62,387 bases of DNA from Gemmatimonadota bacterium (GCA_018673255.1 JABHDC010000109.1:1-62387), one strand, 5' to 3'; positions 35,973 to 44,879 are shown, counted from the first letter of the stretch. Notes: generated by a model from the letters alone, not told the origin. Made by a program: numbers and translations.

Positions 35973-37231
35973 TGGGGACTCCCTGACAGTCCGATCGGTG
36001 CGCGCATCAATGGCTGTGCTTCCATCACACCAGGCGGGCGCATGACAGGGAACTGTGACTCCAACCCCTGCAGCAGCAACATAGCCGGTGAGTGCAACAC
36101 AAGGCGGACCGCCGGAAAGCGGCCGACCAGGTAGGAGGCGATGTCACTGGGGTAGTGGCGCTTGTCGCCGATCCCATCGCCATCGCGATCCCAGCCCACA
36201 TAGTCACTCCAGTAATTGCCGCCCTCGTCTCCGCCCTCCCATACAACATGGGAGTAGCCTTCGTAGACCAGTTGATTGGCATTCTCGATGAAAGCATTGG
36301 CCACCAGCAGATTGTCTTTGGAATCCGACACCTGGATACCCACGTCGTTGGCACTGATCCAGTTCGCCTGCAGCGTATCTTGATAGCACCCGGAGAAGAA
36401 GAACCCGTCCTTGCTCGACTGAACGACATTCCCTTCGATTCGGCTGTCGTAGAGATTGCGCAACAGCATGCCGTGCGTACGGCCGTGGCGAACCTGATTG
36501 TCACGAACGGTGATATGTTTCGAGTACATCAACGCGATGCCCACCGAGGTACTGTCCGTGTCGTTGCCGATCACACGATTGCCGTGGGCATACATGTAAT
36601 GGATGGCAAACCGACTGCGACGGACCCGGTTGCCCTCGATGAGACAACCCGTCGAGTTGGAGATGTAGATTCCATCCCGGCCCTGGGCAATATCGTTGTC
36701 GCGGACGATGGCATCCCTGACGTTGAACAGATGGATGCCATTTCCCAGATCTGAGATAATCGCCGCATCATTGCGGCCAAGAATGTCGCACTCGGCGATG
36801 AGAGGTCGGACCGCTTTGTTGACCCAGATGCCGAAACCACTGTCGTCGACTCGAACTTCGCTGATCGTCGCATCCGACGCGCTGCCGTCGACCCAGATGC
36901 CACTTTCTTTCTTCGAGACATTGCGACCGCTGCCCGTGACGCGCAGATGGGTGATAGTAATCGAGGGTGCTTCGAGTCGCAGGACCGTCCCCCGCCCGTC
37001 GCCATCGATGATGGTCCCCCTGCCCTGTCCTCGCACGGACAGTGACCGATCGATCGTCGCGCCCGTGTAGTGCCCCGCCCTCAGTTGCAGCGTGTCACCC
37101 GTCGCCGTCGCATCAATGAGAGGCTGGAGTTCGATCCGGGCCTCAACACCGATGGTCGTCGCCACAAGAACCAACCAGGCCGCCACAGCGCCGGCGACTC
37201 CTCCGGGTGGGTGGCGATCAGGACGCGACAC
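35969..37231 (-). CDS. nosD: NosD periplasmic copper-binding beta-helix protein
   Basis: 420 aa. A signal peptide (VAGAVAAWLVLVATTIGVEA) precedes a right-handed beta-helix of about 12 rungs, seen as repeats such as GIYISNSTGCLIEGNRV and HGMLLRNLYDSRIEGNVV. The NosD-typical end AIHYMYAHGNRVIGND and SDYVGWDRDGDGIGD follows. NosD binds the apo-enzyme and NosL and is needed for CuZ assembly. It overlaps nosR by 14 bp at its start and nosF by four at its end, leaving no room for a nosZ gene where clade I clusters usually have it. Confidence 0.9.
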   Translation of the reverse strand: MSRPDRHPPGGVAGAVAAWLVLVATTIGVEARIELQPLIDATATGDTLQLRAGHYTGATIDRSLSVRGQGRGTIIDGDGRGTVLRLEAPSITITHLRVTGSGRNVSKKESGIWVDGSASDATISEVRVDDSGFGIWVNKAVRPLIAECDILGRNDAAIISDLGNGIHLFNVRDAIVRDNDIAQGRDGIYISNSTGCLIEGNRVRRSRFAIHYMYAHGNRVIGNDTDSTSVGIALMYSKHITVRDNQVRHGRTHGMLLRNLYDSRIEGNVVQSSKDGFFFSGCYQDTLQANWISANDVGIQVSDSKDNLLVANAFIENANQLVYEGYSHVVWEGGDEGGNYWSDYVGWDRDGDGIGDKRHYPSDIASYLVGRFPAVRLVLHSPAMLLLQGLESQFPVMRPPGVMEAQPLMRAPIGLSGSPQ

Positions 37232-39290
37232 GCTGCCCCTCTTCGTACTTCTCCCAGATCTCGGGCTTGAGCAGGGGCGGGCACAACGCCTCGTCGTTCA
37301 TCTGATTCGTGCACTCCAGGCAACCGAAGCAGTCCTGGGAAATGATCGTGCCCTGGGCATCAATGGCCCGCGTCGAACAACCCTTCGTGCAGATCTTGCA
37401 GACGGTGCAGAAGTTGCGACGCGGCAGCTTGAAGACCTGGAAGCGAGCCAGCAGCGCCACGTAGGCACCCAGCGGACACAGATAGCGGCAGAAGAAGCGA
37501 ACGGTGACCAGCCCCATGATCAACAGCCAGACCCAGTAGAGGGCCAGATACCAGGGGCGATTCGTCACACCCACGAGCCACGTCGTCTTGAAGGGCTCGA
37601 GCTCGGCGATCATCTCCGCCAGATTCAGCGAGAAAAGGGACACCGTCAGCAGAGCGACGAAGATGAAATAGGGCAGAAACTTGAGCCGATTGTGTACGCC
37701 ATCCGACAACTCGTACCAGTGATGCCACTTGCGCGGCACCAGGTGATTCCGCACCCAGTGCATGATCTCGAGCATGCCGCCGTAGGGGCAGATCCAACCG
37801 CAGAATGGACCCCGTCCCCACAGGATGGCGGTGACGGTGATCATGATCCAGGAGATGAAGAGGAAGGGCTCGCTCAGGAAGATGGATGCCTCACTGCCTG
37901 ATCTGAGCACATCGACGAAGGTGAAGATATTGACGACGGAGGGTTGTCCCTTCTGACCGATTCCCAGCAACAGGATCGAGCAGGCCAGCACGGCCACGTG
38001 GAATCGTTCCAGCACCTTCCGATTCTTCGAGATTCTCTCACGATTCATGAAGGTGAGGATCACGACCATCCACAGGGCCAAATACAGGCCGATCCAGATC
38101 GACTTCTGCGACCAGATCCGCGCCGTCATCTCTCCGCCAACCAGCTCACCGAAACTCACCTGCGGTGTGATGACGTAATCTTCAGGCATCTCGAAGGGCG
38201 CCTTGAAGTGGAGCCAGCTCTTTGACTTGGACGTGTGGTGGAAGCGCTCCATCACGAGCACTTCCAACTCCCAGGGCATGGCCGCATTAAAGGCATCGCT
38301 GGGCACGACGTAGATCGCCTTCTCCGAGATGTGAGGCGCGCCCTCGTGCACCACCTTGAACTGATAGATGTAGTCGCTGTCGCGGAAGCGGATGATCTCC
38401 AGACCCTGCGTCAATTGCAGGCGATCGAAGATGCCACCTCGCACAAAGCCGGAACCACGGAAGGAATAGCTGCCATCGTTGAGCAGGATCAGCAGGGCCT
38501 TGCCCGGATAATCCGCCAGCAACGACTCGTAGACCTCCTGGCCGAGTAGATTCGCGCCCAGTGACGGCTGGTTGAGAATGCCATAGTGGAGGTCGAGCCA
38601 GTCCTCCTCATCCCCATGTCCCGCGCCGCGGACCTGGTCCGCACTCAGCGTGGTGTGATGGAGCAGGCCCGTCTCGACCAGTTCAGGCCAACTCAGCACA
38701 TCGTGCTGATCGTTGAGACGGGTTTCCTGCCCACCACCACGGGGCAGGACGCCGATTTCCTGAGCGATGATACGGGAACCGGTGAACACGACCTGATCGG
38801 CAACAAGGGCGGTCACCGTCGCCCCGGAGACCCCGTCCAGCGAGATCTTCGATTCACCCGCCGCATTGTCGAGCAACAGTTGCTCGATGTGCCGCCCCTC
38901 GAATTGATCGATGTAGTCGTGGATCACGTGCTCGGGAATACCCACGAGCAGAATCGGCTCATGGTGATCGATGAGATCGACCTGTTCAATGATCCCTTCG
39001 ACGGTCAGGGCGACGAGGATCTCCAGCGGTTTGCCGGAGTAGGCCACCATGTCATCGAGCTGATGGGTCATGAACAGATAACCCACCGCGTCGTCGTCGA
39101 TCCGGGCCTCGAGGACGGGTCTGCCGTCGATCTCGAATTGTCGCCACGTCGATCCAGGGAAGGAGTCGGGGACATGTCCCTGGGGCAGGACGATGGGTGT
39201 GCCGTCCTGTAGTTCCAGATAAGATTGAGATGCTGCAGCGAGCGGACCGGTGGCGAGAAGCACGATCAGGCCCGCCAGGATGGTACGCAT
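37218..39290 (-). CDS. nosR: NosR-type FMN- and [4Fe-4S]-containing membrane protein
   Basis: 690 aa, normal NosR length. Signal peptide, then a periplasmic FMN-binding domain with the flavinylation motif DGVSGATVTA (about 152-161; the threonine carries FMN in the family). Five or so membrane helices follow, with two CxxxCP motifs in CGWICPYGG and CRYLCPLGAY, then a cytoplasmic ferredoxin-like domain with CTVCKICTKGC and CFGCLEC. NosR feeds electrons towards NosZ and supports its expression. It is the first gene of the leftward operon; a hairpin (39329-39366) and an IS end lie upstream. Confidence 0.92.
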   Translation of the reverse strand: MRTILAGLIVLLATGPLAAASQSYLELQDGTPIVLPQGHVPDSFPGSTWRQFEIDGRPVLEARIDDDAVGYLFMTHQLDDMVAYSGKPLEILVALTVEGIIEQVDLIDHHEPILLVGIPEHVIHDYIDQFEGRHIEQLLLDNAAGESKISLDGVSGATVTALVADQVVFTGSRIIAQEIGVLPRGGGQETRLNDQHDVLSWPELVETGLLHHTTLSADQVRGAGHGDEEDWLDLHYGILNQPSLGANLLGQEVYESLLADYPGKALLILLNDGSYSFRGSGFVRGGIFDRLQLTQGLEIIRFRDSDYIYQFKVVHEGAPHISEKAIYVVPSDAFNAAMPWELEVLVMERFHHTSKSKSWLHFKAPFEMPEDYVITPQVSFGELVGGEMTARIWSQKSIWIGLYLALWMVVILTFMNRERISKNRKVLERFHVAVLACSILLLGIGQKGQPSVVNIFTFVDVLRSGSEASIFLSEPFLFISWIMITVTAILWGRGPFCGWICPYGGMLEIMHWVRNHLVPRKWHHWYELSDGVHNRLKFLPYFIFVALLTVSLFSLNLAEMIAELEPFKTTWLVGVTNRPWYLALYWVWLLIMGLVTVRFFCRYLCPLGAYVALLARFQVFKLPRRNFCTVCKICTKGCSTRAIDAQGTIISQDCFGCLECTNQMNDEALCPPLLKPEIWEKYEEGQRVAS

Positions 39291-39328
39291 GGCGTTGGTA
39301 TGTTTCGGTAACGAGAGAGGGTATCAGG

Positions 39329-39366
39329 GAGAAGGTATGCTCGCCGGTGGGCGAGCACACCTTCTC
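39329..39366. promoter_or_regulatory. Inverted repeat in the nosR leader
   Basis: Two interrupted eight-base arms on each side (GAGAAGGT and TGCTCGCC; GGCGAGCA and ACCTTCTC) form a long stem with one mismatch per side and a GGTG loop. It lies 39 bp upstream of the nosR start, between it and the IS element. There is no T-run on either strand. It could be an operator, an RNA leader structure or the remnant of a terminator of a lost neighbour. Confidence 0.45.
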
Positions 39367-39391
39367 ATTTACTGATAACGCGGGTGCCTAG

Positions 39392-39402
39392 CAGTCCGTT
39401 GA
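39392..39402 (+). repeat. Left terminal inverted repeat of the IS
   Basis: CAGTCCGTTGA, perfect inverted match to 40886-40896; with the flanking CTAG and outer C/G the identity extends to 16 bp. Confidence 0.85.
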
Positions 39403-39486
39403 AAAACGGGTCATTGTGAAAGAATTGAATTGCTTCGCCGTACGCTGCGTTTCTAGCTTGGTCGTGTCGATGACCCGCACACTGGA

Positions 39487-40884
39487 GTGATGCACATGGG
39501 GATGGGGAAACGCCAACGGTCGAAGCAGGAGACCCTGTTCATCCCGACAGCCTCTCTGGCGCGTACGGCCAGTCATGAATTCTACGAACGTCTCAACGCC
39601 GCCTTGATGGCGGCGGGCTTTGACGATTTCGTCGAAGACCTGTGCGAGCCTTTCTACGTGGCTGGCAAGGGCCGCCCCAGCATCCCACCGGGGACCTACT
39701 TCCGGATGATCCTGGTGGGCTACTTCGAAGGGCTGGAATCGGAGCGCGCCATCGATTGGCGGGTGTCCGACTCGTTGGCCCTGCGGCCCTTTCTGGGGTA
39801 TGAGCTGACGGACAGCACCCCCGATCACTCGACGCTGTCCCGCATTCGCCAACGGCTGCCGGTGGAGGTGCACGAGGCGGTCTTTGTGTGGATCCTGAAA
39901 GCGCTGTCCAAGGCGGGTTTGTTGAAGGGCAAGACGGTGGCGGTGGATGCCACGACGCTGGAAGCCAACGCGGCGCTGCGCAGCCTGCGGCGACGGGACA
40001 CGGGGCAGACGTATGACGGCTACCTCACCGAATTGGCGCAGACTTCGGGGATCGACACCCCGACGCGGCAGGACCTGGCCAAGCTGGATAAGAAGCGCCC
40101 GAAGAAGGGCTCCAACGACGACTGGGAGCACCCGCATGACCCGGACGCCAAGGTCACGAAGATGAAGGATCGCCGCACCCATCTGGCGCACAAGGCCGAG
40201 CACACCGTCGACCTGGATACGCAGGCGATCGTCGCCGTCAGCCTGGGGGATGCCAATGAGGGTGATACCTCGTCGATGCCGTGGAGTCTGTTGCGCGCCG
40301 AGCTGAATCTGGACGCGGTCGCCGCCGATGAGCAGGCGGGGCACAAACTGCATCCCCAGCCACTGACCGAGGTGGTCGCCGACAAAGGATATCATAGCAA
40401 TGAGGTCCTGGTCGATCTGAACGCGTCGGGCATCCGCAGCCACGTGTCTGAACCGGATCGTGGCCGACGGGTGTGGAAGGGCAAGCATGAGGCCAAGGCC
40501 GCAGTGTATGCCAATCGTCGCCGCACCCGCAGTGCGCGCGGCCAGCGTCTGCAGAAGCGGCGGGCCGAGATCGTCGAACGCAGCATCGTCCATATGTATG
40601 ACACCGGCGGTATGCGGCGTCTGCACCTGCGAGGCCGTGGCAACATCTTCAAACGACTGCTCATCCACGCCGGTGCCTTCAATCTCAGCCTCATCATGCG
40701 CCAACTACTGGGTGCGGGCACGCCGCGGGGCTTCGCGGCCCTTTGTCGGGCCTTTCGCAGCCTCTTGGCCACCTTCGAGGCGGCCATAGACGCCCTCATC
40801 GAGATACATCGCCCTCGGACCGATGGCGCTGTTGGCGTCATCACCAAGATGTATCTGCATTGCGCATTCGTGAATCATGCATAG
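39487..40884 (+). CDS. IS1182-family DDE transposase
   Basis: 465 aa. The N-terminal DUF772 domain includes GKGRPSIPPGTYFRMILVGY and the RPFLGYELTDSTPDHSTLSRIRQRL segment; the catalytic core has KTVAVDATTLEAN (first Asp), a middle VVADKGYHSNEVL (second Asp) and a C-terminal NIFKRLLIHAGAFNLSLIMR that carries the region after the Glu. The gene fills the element, ending within a few bases of the right repeat. It catalyses cut-and-paste transposition. Confidence 0.9.
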   Translation: MMHMGMGKRQRSKQETLFIPTASLARTASHEFYERLNAALMAAGFDDFVEDLCEPFYVAGKGRPSIPPGTYFRMILVGYFEGLESERAIDWRVSDSLALRPFLGYELTDSTPDHSTLSRIRQRLPVEVHEAVFVWILKALSKAGLLKGKTVAVDATTLEANAALRSLRRRDTGQTYDGYLTELAQTSGIDTPTRQDLAKLDKKRPKKGSNDDWEHPHDPDAKVTKMKDRRTHLAHKAEHTVDLDTQAIVAVSLGDANEGDTSSMPWSLLRAELNLDAVAADEQAGHKLHPQPLTEVVADKGYHSNEVLVDLNASGIRSHVSEPDRGRRVWKGKHEAKAAVYANRRRTRSARGQRLQKRRAEIVERSIVHMYDTGGMRRLHLRGRGNIFKRLLIHAGAFNLSLIMRQLLGAGTPRGFAALCRAFRSLLATFEAAIDALIEIHRPRTDGAVGVITKMYLHCAFVNHA

Positions 40885-40885
40885 A

Positions 40886-40896
40886 TCAACGGACTG
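40886..40896 (-). repeat. Right terminal inverted repeat of the IS
   Basis: TCAACGGACTG, the reverse complement of the left repeat at 39392-39402, just after the transposase stop codon. Confidence 0.85.
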
Positions 40897-40969
40897 CTAG
40901 GTGGAAACGCCGCCGTGTGGCTCAGCCTGCTGGAGATCCCTCTGCTTCGAGCGCCCGGCTGATACGGGG

Positions 40970-41341
40970 TCATGCAGGTGATTCCGTCGATTTGGCGTCG
41001 ACACTCTCGCGCCAGGCCGGTTGCGTGACATGCAGCAGGTAAGCCCGTTCAGGTACCGTGATCACAACCTTACTCCCCTTCTCGATGTAGCCCAGATCGC
41101 CGGTGTGAAAGACCACACTCGTCTCTCCCTCCTGTTGAATCTCAAGCGATCCATCCAGCATGTAGAACACCTCGTTGTAGTCGAAGGTCCATTCGAGACG
41201 GCTGGGTGCCACGTATTCGGTGAACCCCGCCGACAGGCAATCATCCGCACCGATGACGGGATCCGATACCTGGACGGACGCACCCGGGACATCGAAGGGT
41301 TTCAACTCTCGCTGGTCTGATGTTATAATGCGGATCATCAA
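40970..41341 (-). CDS. Cupin protein, EutQ-like
   Basis: 123 aa, one cupin barrel. LEWTFDYNEVFYMLDGSLEIQ corresponds to cupin motif 1 with the first metal His replaced by Asn/Tyr, and FHTGDLGYIEKGSKVVI to motif 2. The layout is that of EutQ-type cupins (ethanolamine utilisation acetate-kinase-like/cupin), with no other eut gene here. The stop lies about 70 bp from the IS right end. Role unknown; a sugar or uronate isomerase function is also possible for such cupins. Confidence 0.75.
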   Translation of the reverse strand: MMIRIITSDQRELKPFDVPGASVQVSDPVIGADDCLSAGFTEYVAPSRLEWTFDYNEVFYMLDGSLEIQQEGETSVVFHTGDLGYIEKGSKVVITVPERAYLLHVTQPAWRESVDAKSTESPA

Positions 41342-41422
41342 TCGTCCTTTGAAGTGGTTCGTTTGGCTCCTTGGTCACGATGGACTACATGATAGCACTT
41401 CGCGCGGGAAGGGAGGACTAAG

Positions 41423-41815
41423 ATGGACCCCGAACAACTGCAGGCTGAGATCCAACAGCTTCAGCAGAAATACATGGCCCTGCTCACCCAAGCGGCCCAG
41501 GCGGGCCAGACGCAGGAGGTGGCGAGGCTGACTGAACAGATGCAGCGGGAGATGGAAGCCATCACCAACGCCGCGATGCAATCCGCGCAGGTCCAGAACG
41601 AGCCAGCGACCACGGATGATGACGAAGCCGACGCCGCGAACAACGAGACCGGAGAGGATCTGGAGGAGTCTGACGACGAGGGAGAGTCAGAAGATGACGA
41701 GTCGGATGACGATGACGAGTCGGATGACGATGACGAGTCGGATGACGATGACGAGTCGGACGATTGGGATGAGACTGAGGATGAAGACAAGGACGAGGAC
41801 CGTGACGACGACTGA
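41423..41815 (+). CDS. Acidic repeat protein with N-terminal coiled coil
   Basis: 130 aa, GGGAGGA before the ATG. Residues 1-55 are helical with heptad-like spacing (LQAEIQQLQQKYMALL, then LTEQMQREMEAI). The rest is almost purely Asp/Glu/Ser, built from a DDDESD repeat encoded by an 18-bp tandem array (41693-41764). I do not recognise the family. Such acidic tails can bind cations or basic proteins; nothing in the context points to a partner. Confidence 0.7.
   Translation: MDPEQLQAEIQQLQQKYMALLTQAAQAGQTQEVARLTEQMQREMEAITNAAMQSAQVQNEPATTDDDEADAANNETGEDLEESDDEGESEDDESDDDDESDDDDESDDDDESDDWDETEDEDKDEDRDDD
41693..41764 (+). repeat. Four tandem 18-bp units inside the acidic protein gene
   Basis: Unit GATGACGAGTCGGATGAC is present three times exactly and a fourth time with two changes at the end. 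It encodes DDESDD repeats, and copy number could vary by slippage without changing frame since 18 is a multiple of three. Confidence 0.9.
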
Positions 41816-41883
41816 GTCACGCCTTACGTCGACAGCCTCGACAGGCCCCGCGCAGGCAGGCCACGTGACCGGGATTGAGTGTG

Positions 41884-43467
41884 ATGCATCGTGAGCCCGG
41901 ATTCAGCTATCCACCCATTTCTGAACCTCACATACCCAGACCGTTCAAGCCGGCTCAATACATTGCCTGCCGCGCCGTGGACGATATCGTCATCGATGGC
42001 GCGCTGAACGAGAGCAGTTGGGCCAATGCCGCCTGGACCTCGACGTTCGGGGACATCTTCCTGATCGGCTATCAGAAGCCATTCCTCGCCACGAGGGCCA
42101 AGATGATCTGGGACGACCGCTATCTCTATGCTGCGGTCGAACTCGAGGAGCCCAATCTCATTGGTCACGTGGTGACCAGAGATGAGGAAATCTATTACGA
42201 CAACGACATCGAGTTGTTCATCGATGTCGACGGCGATTCCCAGGATTACATCGAGCTCGAGTTCAACTGTCTCGGTACGATCTGGGACATGTTCCTCCCC
42301 AAGGAATACAATCGCGGTGGCATCCCACACAGTCATCCCCGCGTGGAGGGAAGCCCGCCCTGGGATCTGGAGGGCATGCTCGTGGCCGTGCGGATGGAGG
42401 GCAGCCTCAACTACCCTCACGACACCGACAAGGGCTGGACGATCGAGATGGCGCTGCCCTGGGAGAGCCTGCAGAAAACCAGCCGTACGGGAGACATCCT
42501 CAACCGCGATGGCACCACGCTGCGCCTCAATTTCAGCCGCGTCCAGCACACGTGGCCGAAGGTCTGGCCGATCGTCGACTGGAAAGACCATGGCAACGCC
42601 AGCTACGACTGGACCTGGTCGCAGAACCTGGTGTACAACATGCACTCCTGCGAGTCCTGGGGACGGGTGATCCTTTCGGATCGCACGGTCACCCAGCTGC
42701 CCGACCCCGTAATTGAGAATGCCTTTGCCTTCGTGCCGGCACCCGTGCCGGAGCACCTGCCCAAGGTCGGTGACATGGTCAGGATCAAGGGTGGCCTCTA
42801 CCAGATCGGACCGGATGCCATAGATCCAGACGATTCGCCCCAGGGCACGGTCACTCTCAACGATTTCGACATCGATCGATACCAGGTAACGGTCAGCCAG
42901 TACACGACATTCCTCAATGCCGCAGAACATGGTGCCTTCTACGGGATCGACATGGCGAATCCCGATTTCTGCGGTATCGGCGAAGGTGCCGACGGCAGCT
43001 ATGAAGTCGTACCGGGACGCGAGCTGTATCCCGTGACGCTGATCACGCAGGAGGGCGCCCTGGCCTTTGCCGCCTGGGCGGGCAAACGACTGCCCACCGA
43101 GCATGAGTGGGAGGCGGCCGCCCGCGGCACCGGGGCTCGGTTGTATCCGTGGGGTGAGGAGCCTCCTGACGCGCGCCACGCCAACTTCGATTACCAGGTC
43201 GGCCACACCACGCCCGTGGGCGCCTACGAAATGGGCAAGACGCCGGAAGGACTCCACGACATGGCCGGCAACGTCTGGGAGTTGTGCAATGAACGCTGGC
43301 GCCCCTACGCCTTCACGGGCGAGGCGCCAGAACCACGGTCTTCAGACTGGATCGTCCGCGGCGGTTCCTGGGTGACACCTGTGGCCAACATGGCAGCCAC
43401 CTACCGGAATGCCAGGAAGGGAACCTTCTGTGCGATGGTCGGGTTCAGGTGCGCGAGAGATGCGTAA
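41884..43467 (+). CDS. CBM9-like domain fused to formylglycine-generating-enzyme-like (FGE-sulfatase) domain
   Basis: 527 aa from the ATG at 41884; TTG and GTG codons just upstream are less likely. Residues 15-250 are a CBM9-like/DOMON-type sandwich (IDGALNESSWANAAWTS, MIWDDRYLYAAVELEEPN, YYDNDIELFIDVDGDS). Residues about 290-527 are an FGE-sulfatase fold: VTVSQYTTFLNAA, GKRLPTEHEWEAAARG, NVWELCNERW, IVRGGSWVTP and GFRCARDA. The two catalytic cysteines expected after RGGSW are not there, so it is unlikely to oxidise sulfatase cysteines. No signal peptide is seen. Start of transcription and partner unknown. Confidence 0.82.
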   Translation: MHREPGFSYPPISEPHIPRPFKPAQYIACRAVDDIVIDGALNESSWANAAWTSTFGDIFLIGYQKPFLATRAKMIWDDRYLYAAVELEEPNLIGHVVTRDEEIYYDNDIELFIDVDGDSQDYIELEFNCLGTIWDMFLPKEYNRGGIPHSHPRVEGSPPWDLEGMLVAVRMEGSLNYPHDTDKGWTIEMALPWESLQKTSRTGDILNRDGTTLRLNFSRVQHTWPKVWPIVDWKDHGNASYDWTWSQNLVYNMHSCESWGRVILSDRTVTQLPDPVIENAFAFVPAPVPEHLPKVGDMVRIKGGLYQIGPDAIDPDDSPQGTVTLNDFDIDRYQVTVSQYTTFLNAAEHGAFYGIDMANPDFCGIGEGADGSYEVVPGRELYPVTLITQEGALAFAAWAGKRLPTEHEWEAAARGTGARLYPWGEEPPDARHANFDYQVGHTTPVGAYEMGKTPEGLHDMAGNVWELCNERWRPYAFTGEAPEPRSSDWIVRGGSWVTPVANMAATYRNARKGTFCAMVGFRCARDA

Positions 43468-43586
43468 ATGCATGCGAGGCCCATCGAACGGGAGGCGCCG
43501 CTGCATCCTTGTCCAGCACCGTTCGTATCATTGAGCGTCGAGCCCTTCTCACCTCGCCAGCTAATCTCGCCAGCCGGGACATCACC

Positions 43587-44879
43587 ATGGACCAACTCAT
43601 CGTTGAAGGTGGGCACCAGCTTGCCGGCACGATCACGCCATCCGGTAACAAGAACGCCGCACAGCCGGCCCTGATCGCGACACTTCTGACCGATGATGAA
43701 GTGATCCTGCGGAATGTGCCGGACATCAGAGACATCCGGACGATCCTCGAGATCCTGGCGGAAATCGGGGTGAACGTGACCCGACTGGGGCCGAATGAGA
43801 TATCGATCCGGGCGAGCGGTCTGCAGAAGACCTCACTTGATCCGGCGCTGTGCAAGAGAGTTCGGGGAGCCTTCATGTTTGCCGGTCCCCTCGTAGCCAG
43901 GCATGGCCATGCCACGATTCCTCGCCCCGGGGGTGACCGAATCGGCCGACGCCGAATCGATGCCCACATCCAGGCGCTTGAGGCGATGGGAGCTGAAGTC
44001 GCAACGGAACACATCTACGAACTGAAGGCGCCGGCGGGTCTTCACGGGGCGGATGTCTTTCTCGACGAACGCAGTGTGACGGCAACCGAGAACGCCCTCA
44101 TGGCTGCCGTTCTGGCGCACGGCCAGACGGTGATCCGCAACGCCGCCTGTGAGCCCCATGTGCAGGACCTCTGTCGCCTGCTCAACAAGATGGGTGGACA
44201 GATCGCCGGTGTGGGCACACATGAACTGACAGTCGAGGGCGTGAGCCAACTACATGGCGCTGACTACACCCTTGGCCCCGACTACATGGAGGTGGGTAGC
44301 CTGATCGGCTTGGCTGCGGTGACCGACAGTGATGTGCGGATCAAGGATGCCGCGCCGCAGGACATGCGGCGATCGCTGATGGTATTCAGCCGGCTGGGTG
44401 TGGATGTCCAAATTGATGGTGACGACCTCCTTGTGGCCTCCGGCCAGAAGCTTGAGATCGTACCAGACATCGGGGACGCCATCCCGAAGATCGATGACGA
44501 TCCCTGGCCCGGCTTCCCCGCCGACCTGATGAGTGTGGCCATCGTCGTGGCAACGCAGTCGCGGGGCACTGTGTTGTTCTTCGAGAAGATGTTTGAATCG
44601 AGGATGTTCTGGCTGGACCGACTGATCGAGATGGGTGCCAAGATCATCCTCTGCGATCCCCATCGCGCCGTCGTCGTGGGCCCCTCCAAACTCTACCCGG
44701 AACGCCTCACCAGCCCGGACATACGCGCCGGCATGGCCCTTCTGATTGCGAGCCTCTGCGCCGAAGGCCAGAGTGTCATCAGCAACATCGAGCAGATCGA
44801 TCGGGGCTACGAGCGCATCGACGAGCGCCTGCGTCTGCTTGGGGCCAACATTACCCGTGTTTCTGCTGCAGACGCCTGA
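43587..44879 (+). CDS. murA: UDP-N-acetylglucosamine 1-carboxyvinyltransferase MurA with Asp at the catalytic Cys position
   Basis: 430 aa from the ATG at 43587. The start MDQLIVEGGHQLAGTITPSGNKNAA has the Lys22-Asn23 pair; the mobile loop reads PRPGGDRIGRRRIDAHI; GFPADLM and the final ERIDERLRLLGANI are also typical. MurA adds enolpyruvate to UDP-GlcNAc in the first step of peptidoglycan synthesis. The residue in the loop that is Cys115 in Escherichia coli is Asp117 here (codon 43935-43937), a natural variant known to be insensitive to fosfomycin in mycobacteria. No neighbouring cell-wall gene is present. Confidence 0.88.
   Translation: MDQLIVEGGHQLAGTITPSGNKNAAQPALIATLLTDDEVILRNVPDIRDIRTILEILAEIGVNVTRLGPNEISIRASGLQKTSLDPALCKRVRGAFMFAGPLVARHGHATIPRPGGDRIGRRRIDAHIQALEAMGAEVATEHIYELKAPAGLHGADVFLDERSVTATENALMAAVLAHGQTVIRNAACEPHVQDLCRLLNKMGGQIAGVGTHELTVEGVSQLHGADYTLGPDYMEVGSLIGLAAVTDSDVRIKDAAPQDMRRSLMVFSRLGVDVQIDGDDLLVASGQKLEIVPDIGDAIPKIDDDPWPGFPADLMSVAIVVATQSRGTVLFFEKMFESRMFWLDRLIEMGAKIILCDPHRAVVVGPSKLYPERLTSPDIRAGMALLIASLCAEGQSVISNIEQIDRGYERIDERLRLLGANITRVSAADA

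Larger units (their letters stand above)
39388..40900 (+). mobile_element. IS1182-like insertion sequence
   Basis: The element is bounded by CTAG on both sides (39388-39391 and 40897-40900), consistent with the palindromic 4-bp target of IS1182-family elements, and by terminal inverted repeats of 11 bp. It contains one intact transposase gene. It inserted 97 bp upstream of nosR. No internal stop or frameshift is seen, so it may be recently active. Confidence 0.85.

Noticed and set aside
41693..41764. CRISPR-like repeat array
   Set aside because: Units are 18 bp with no spacers and lie inside a coding frame.
41824..43257. 477-codon leftward open frame across the CBM9-FGE gene
   Set aside because: Antisense to a gene with clear domains; repetitive VVV/DDR composition typical of antisense frames in GC-rich DNA.
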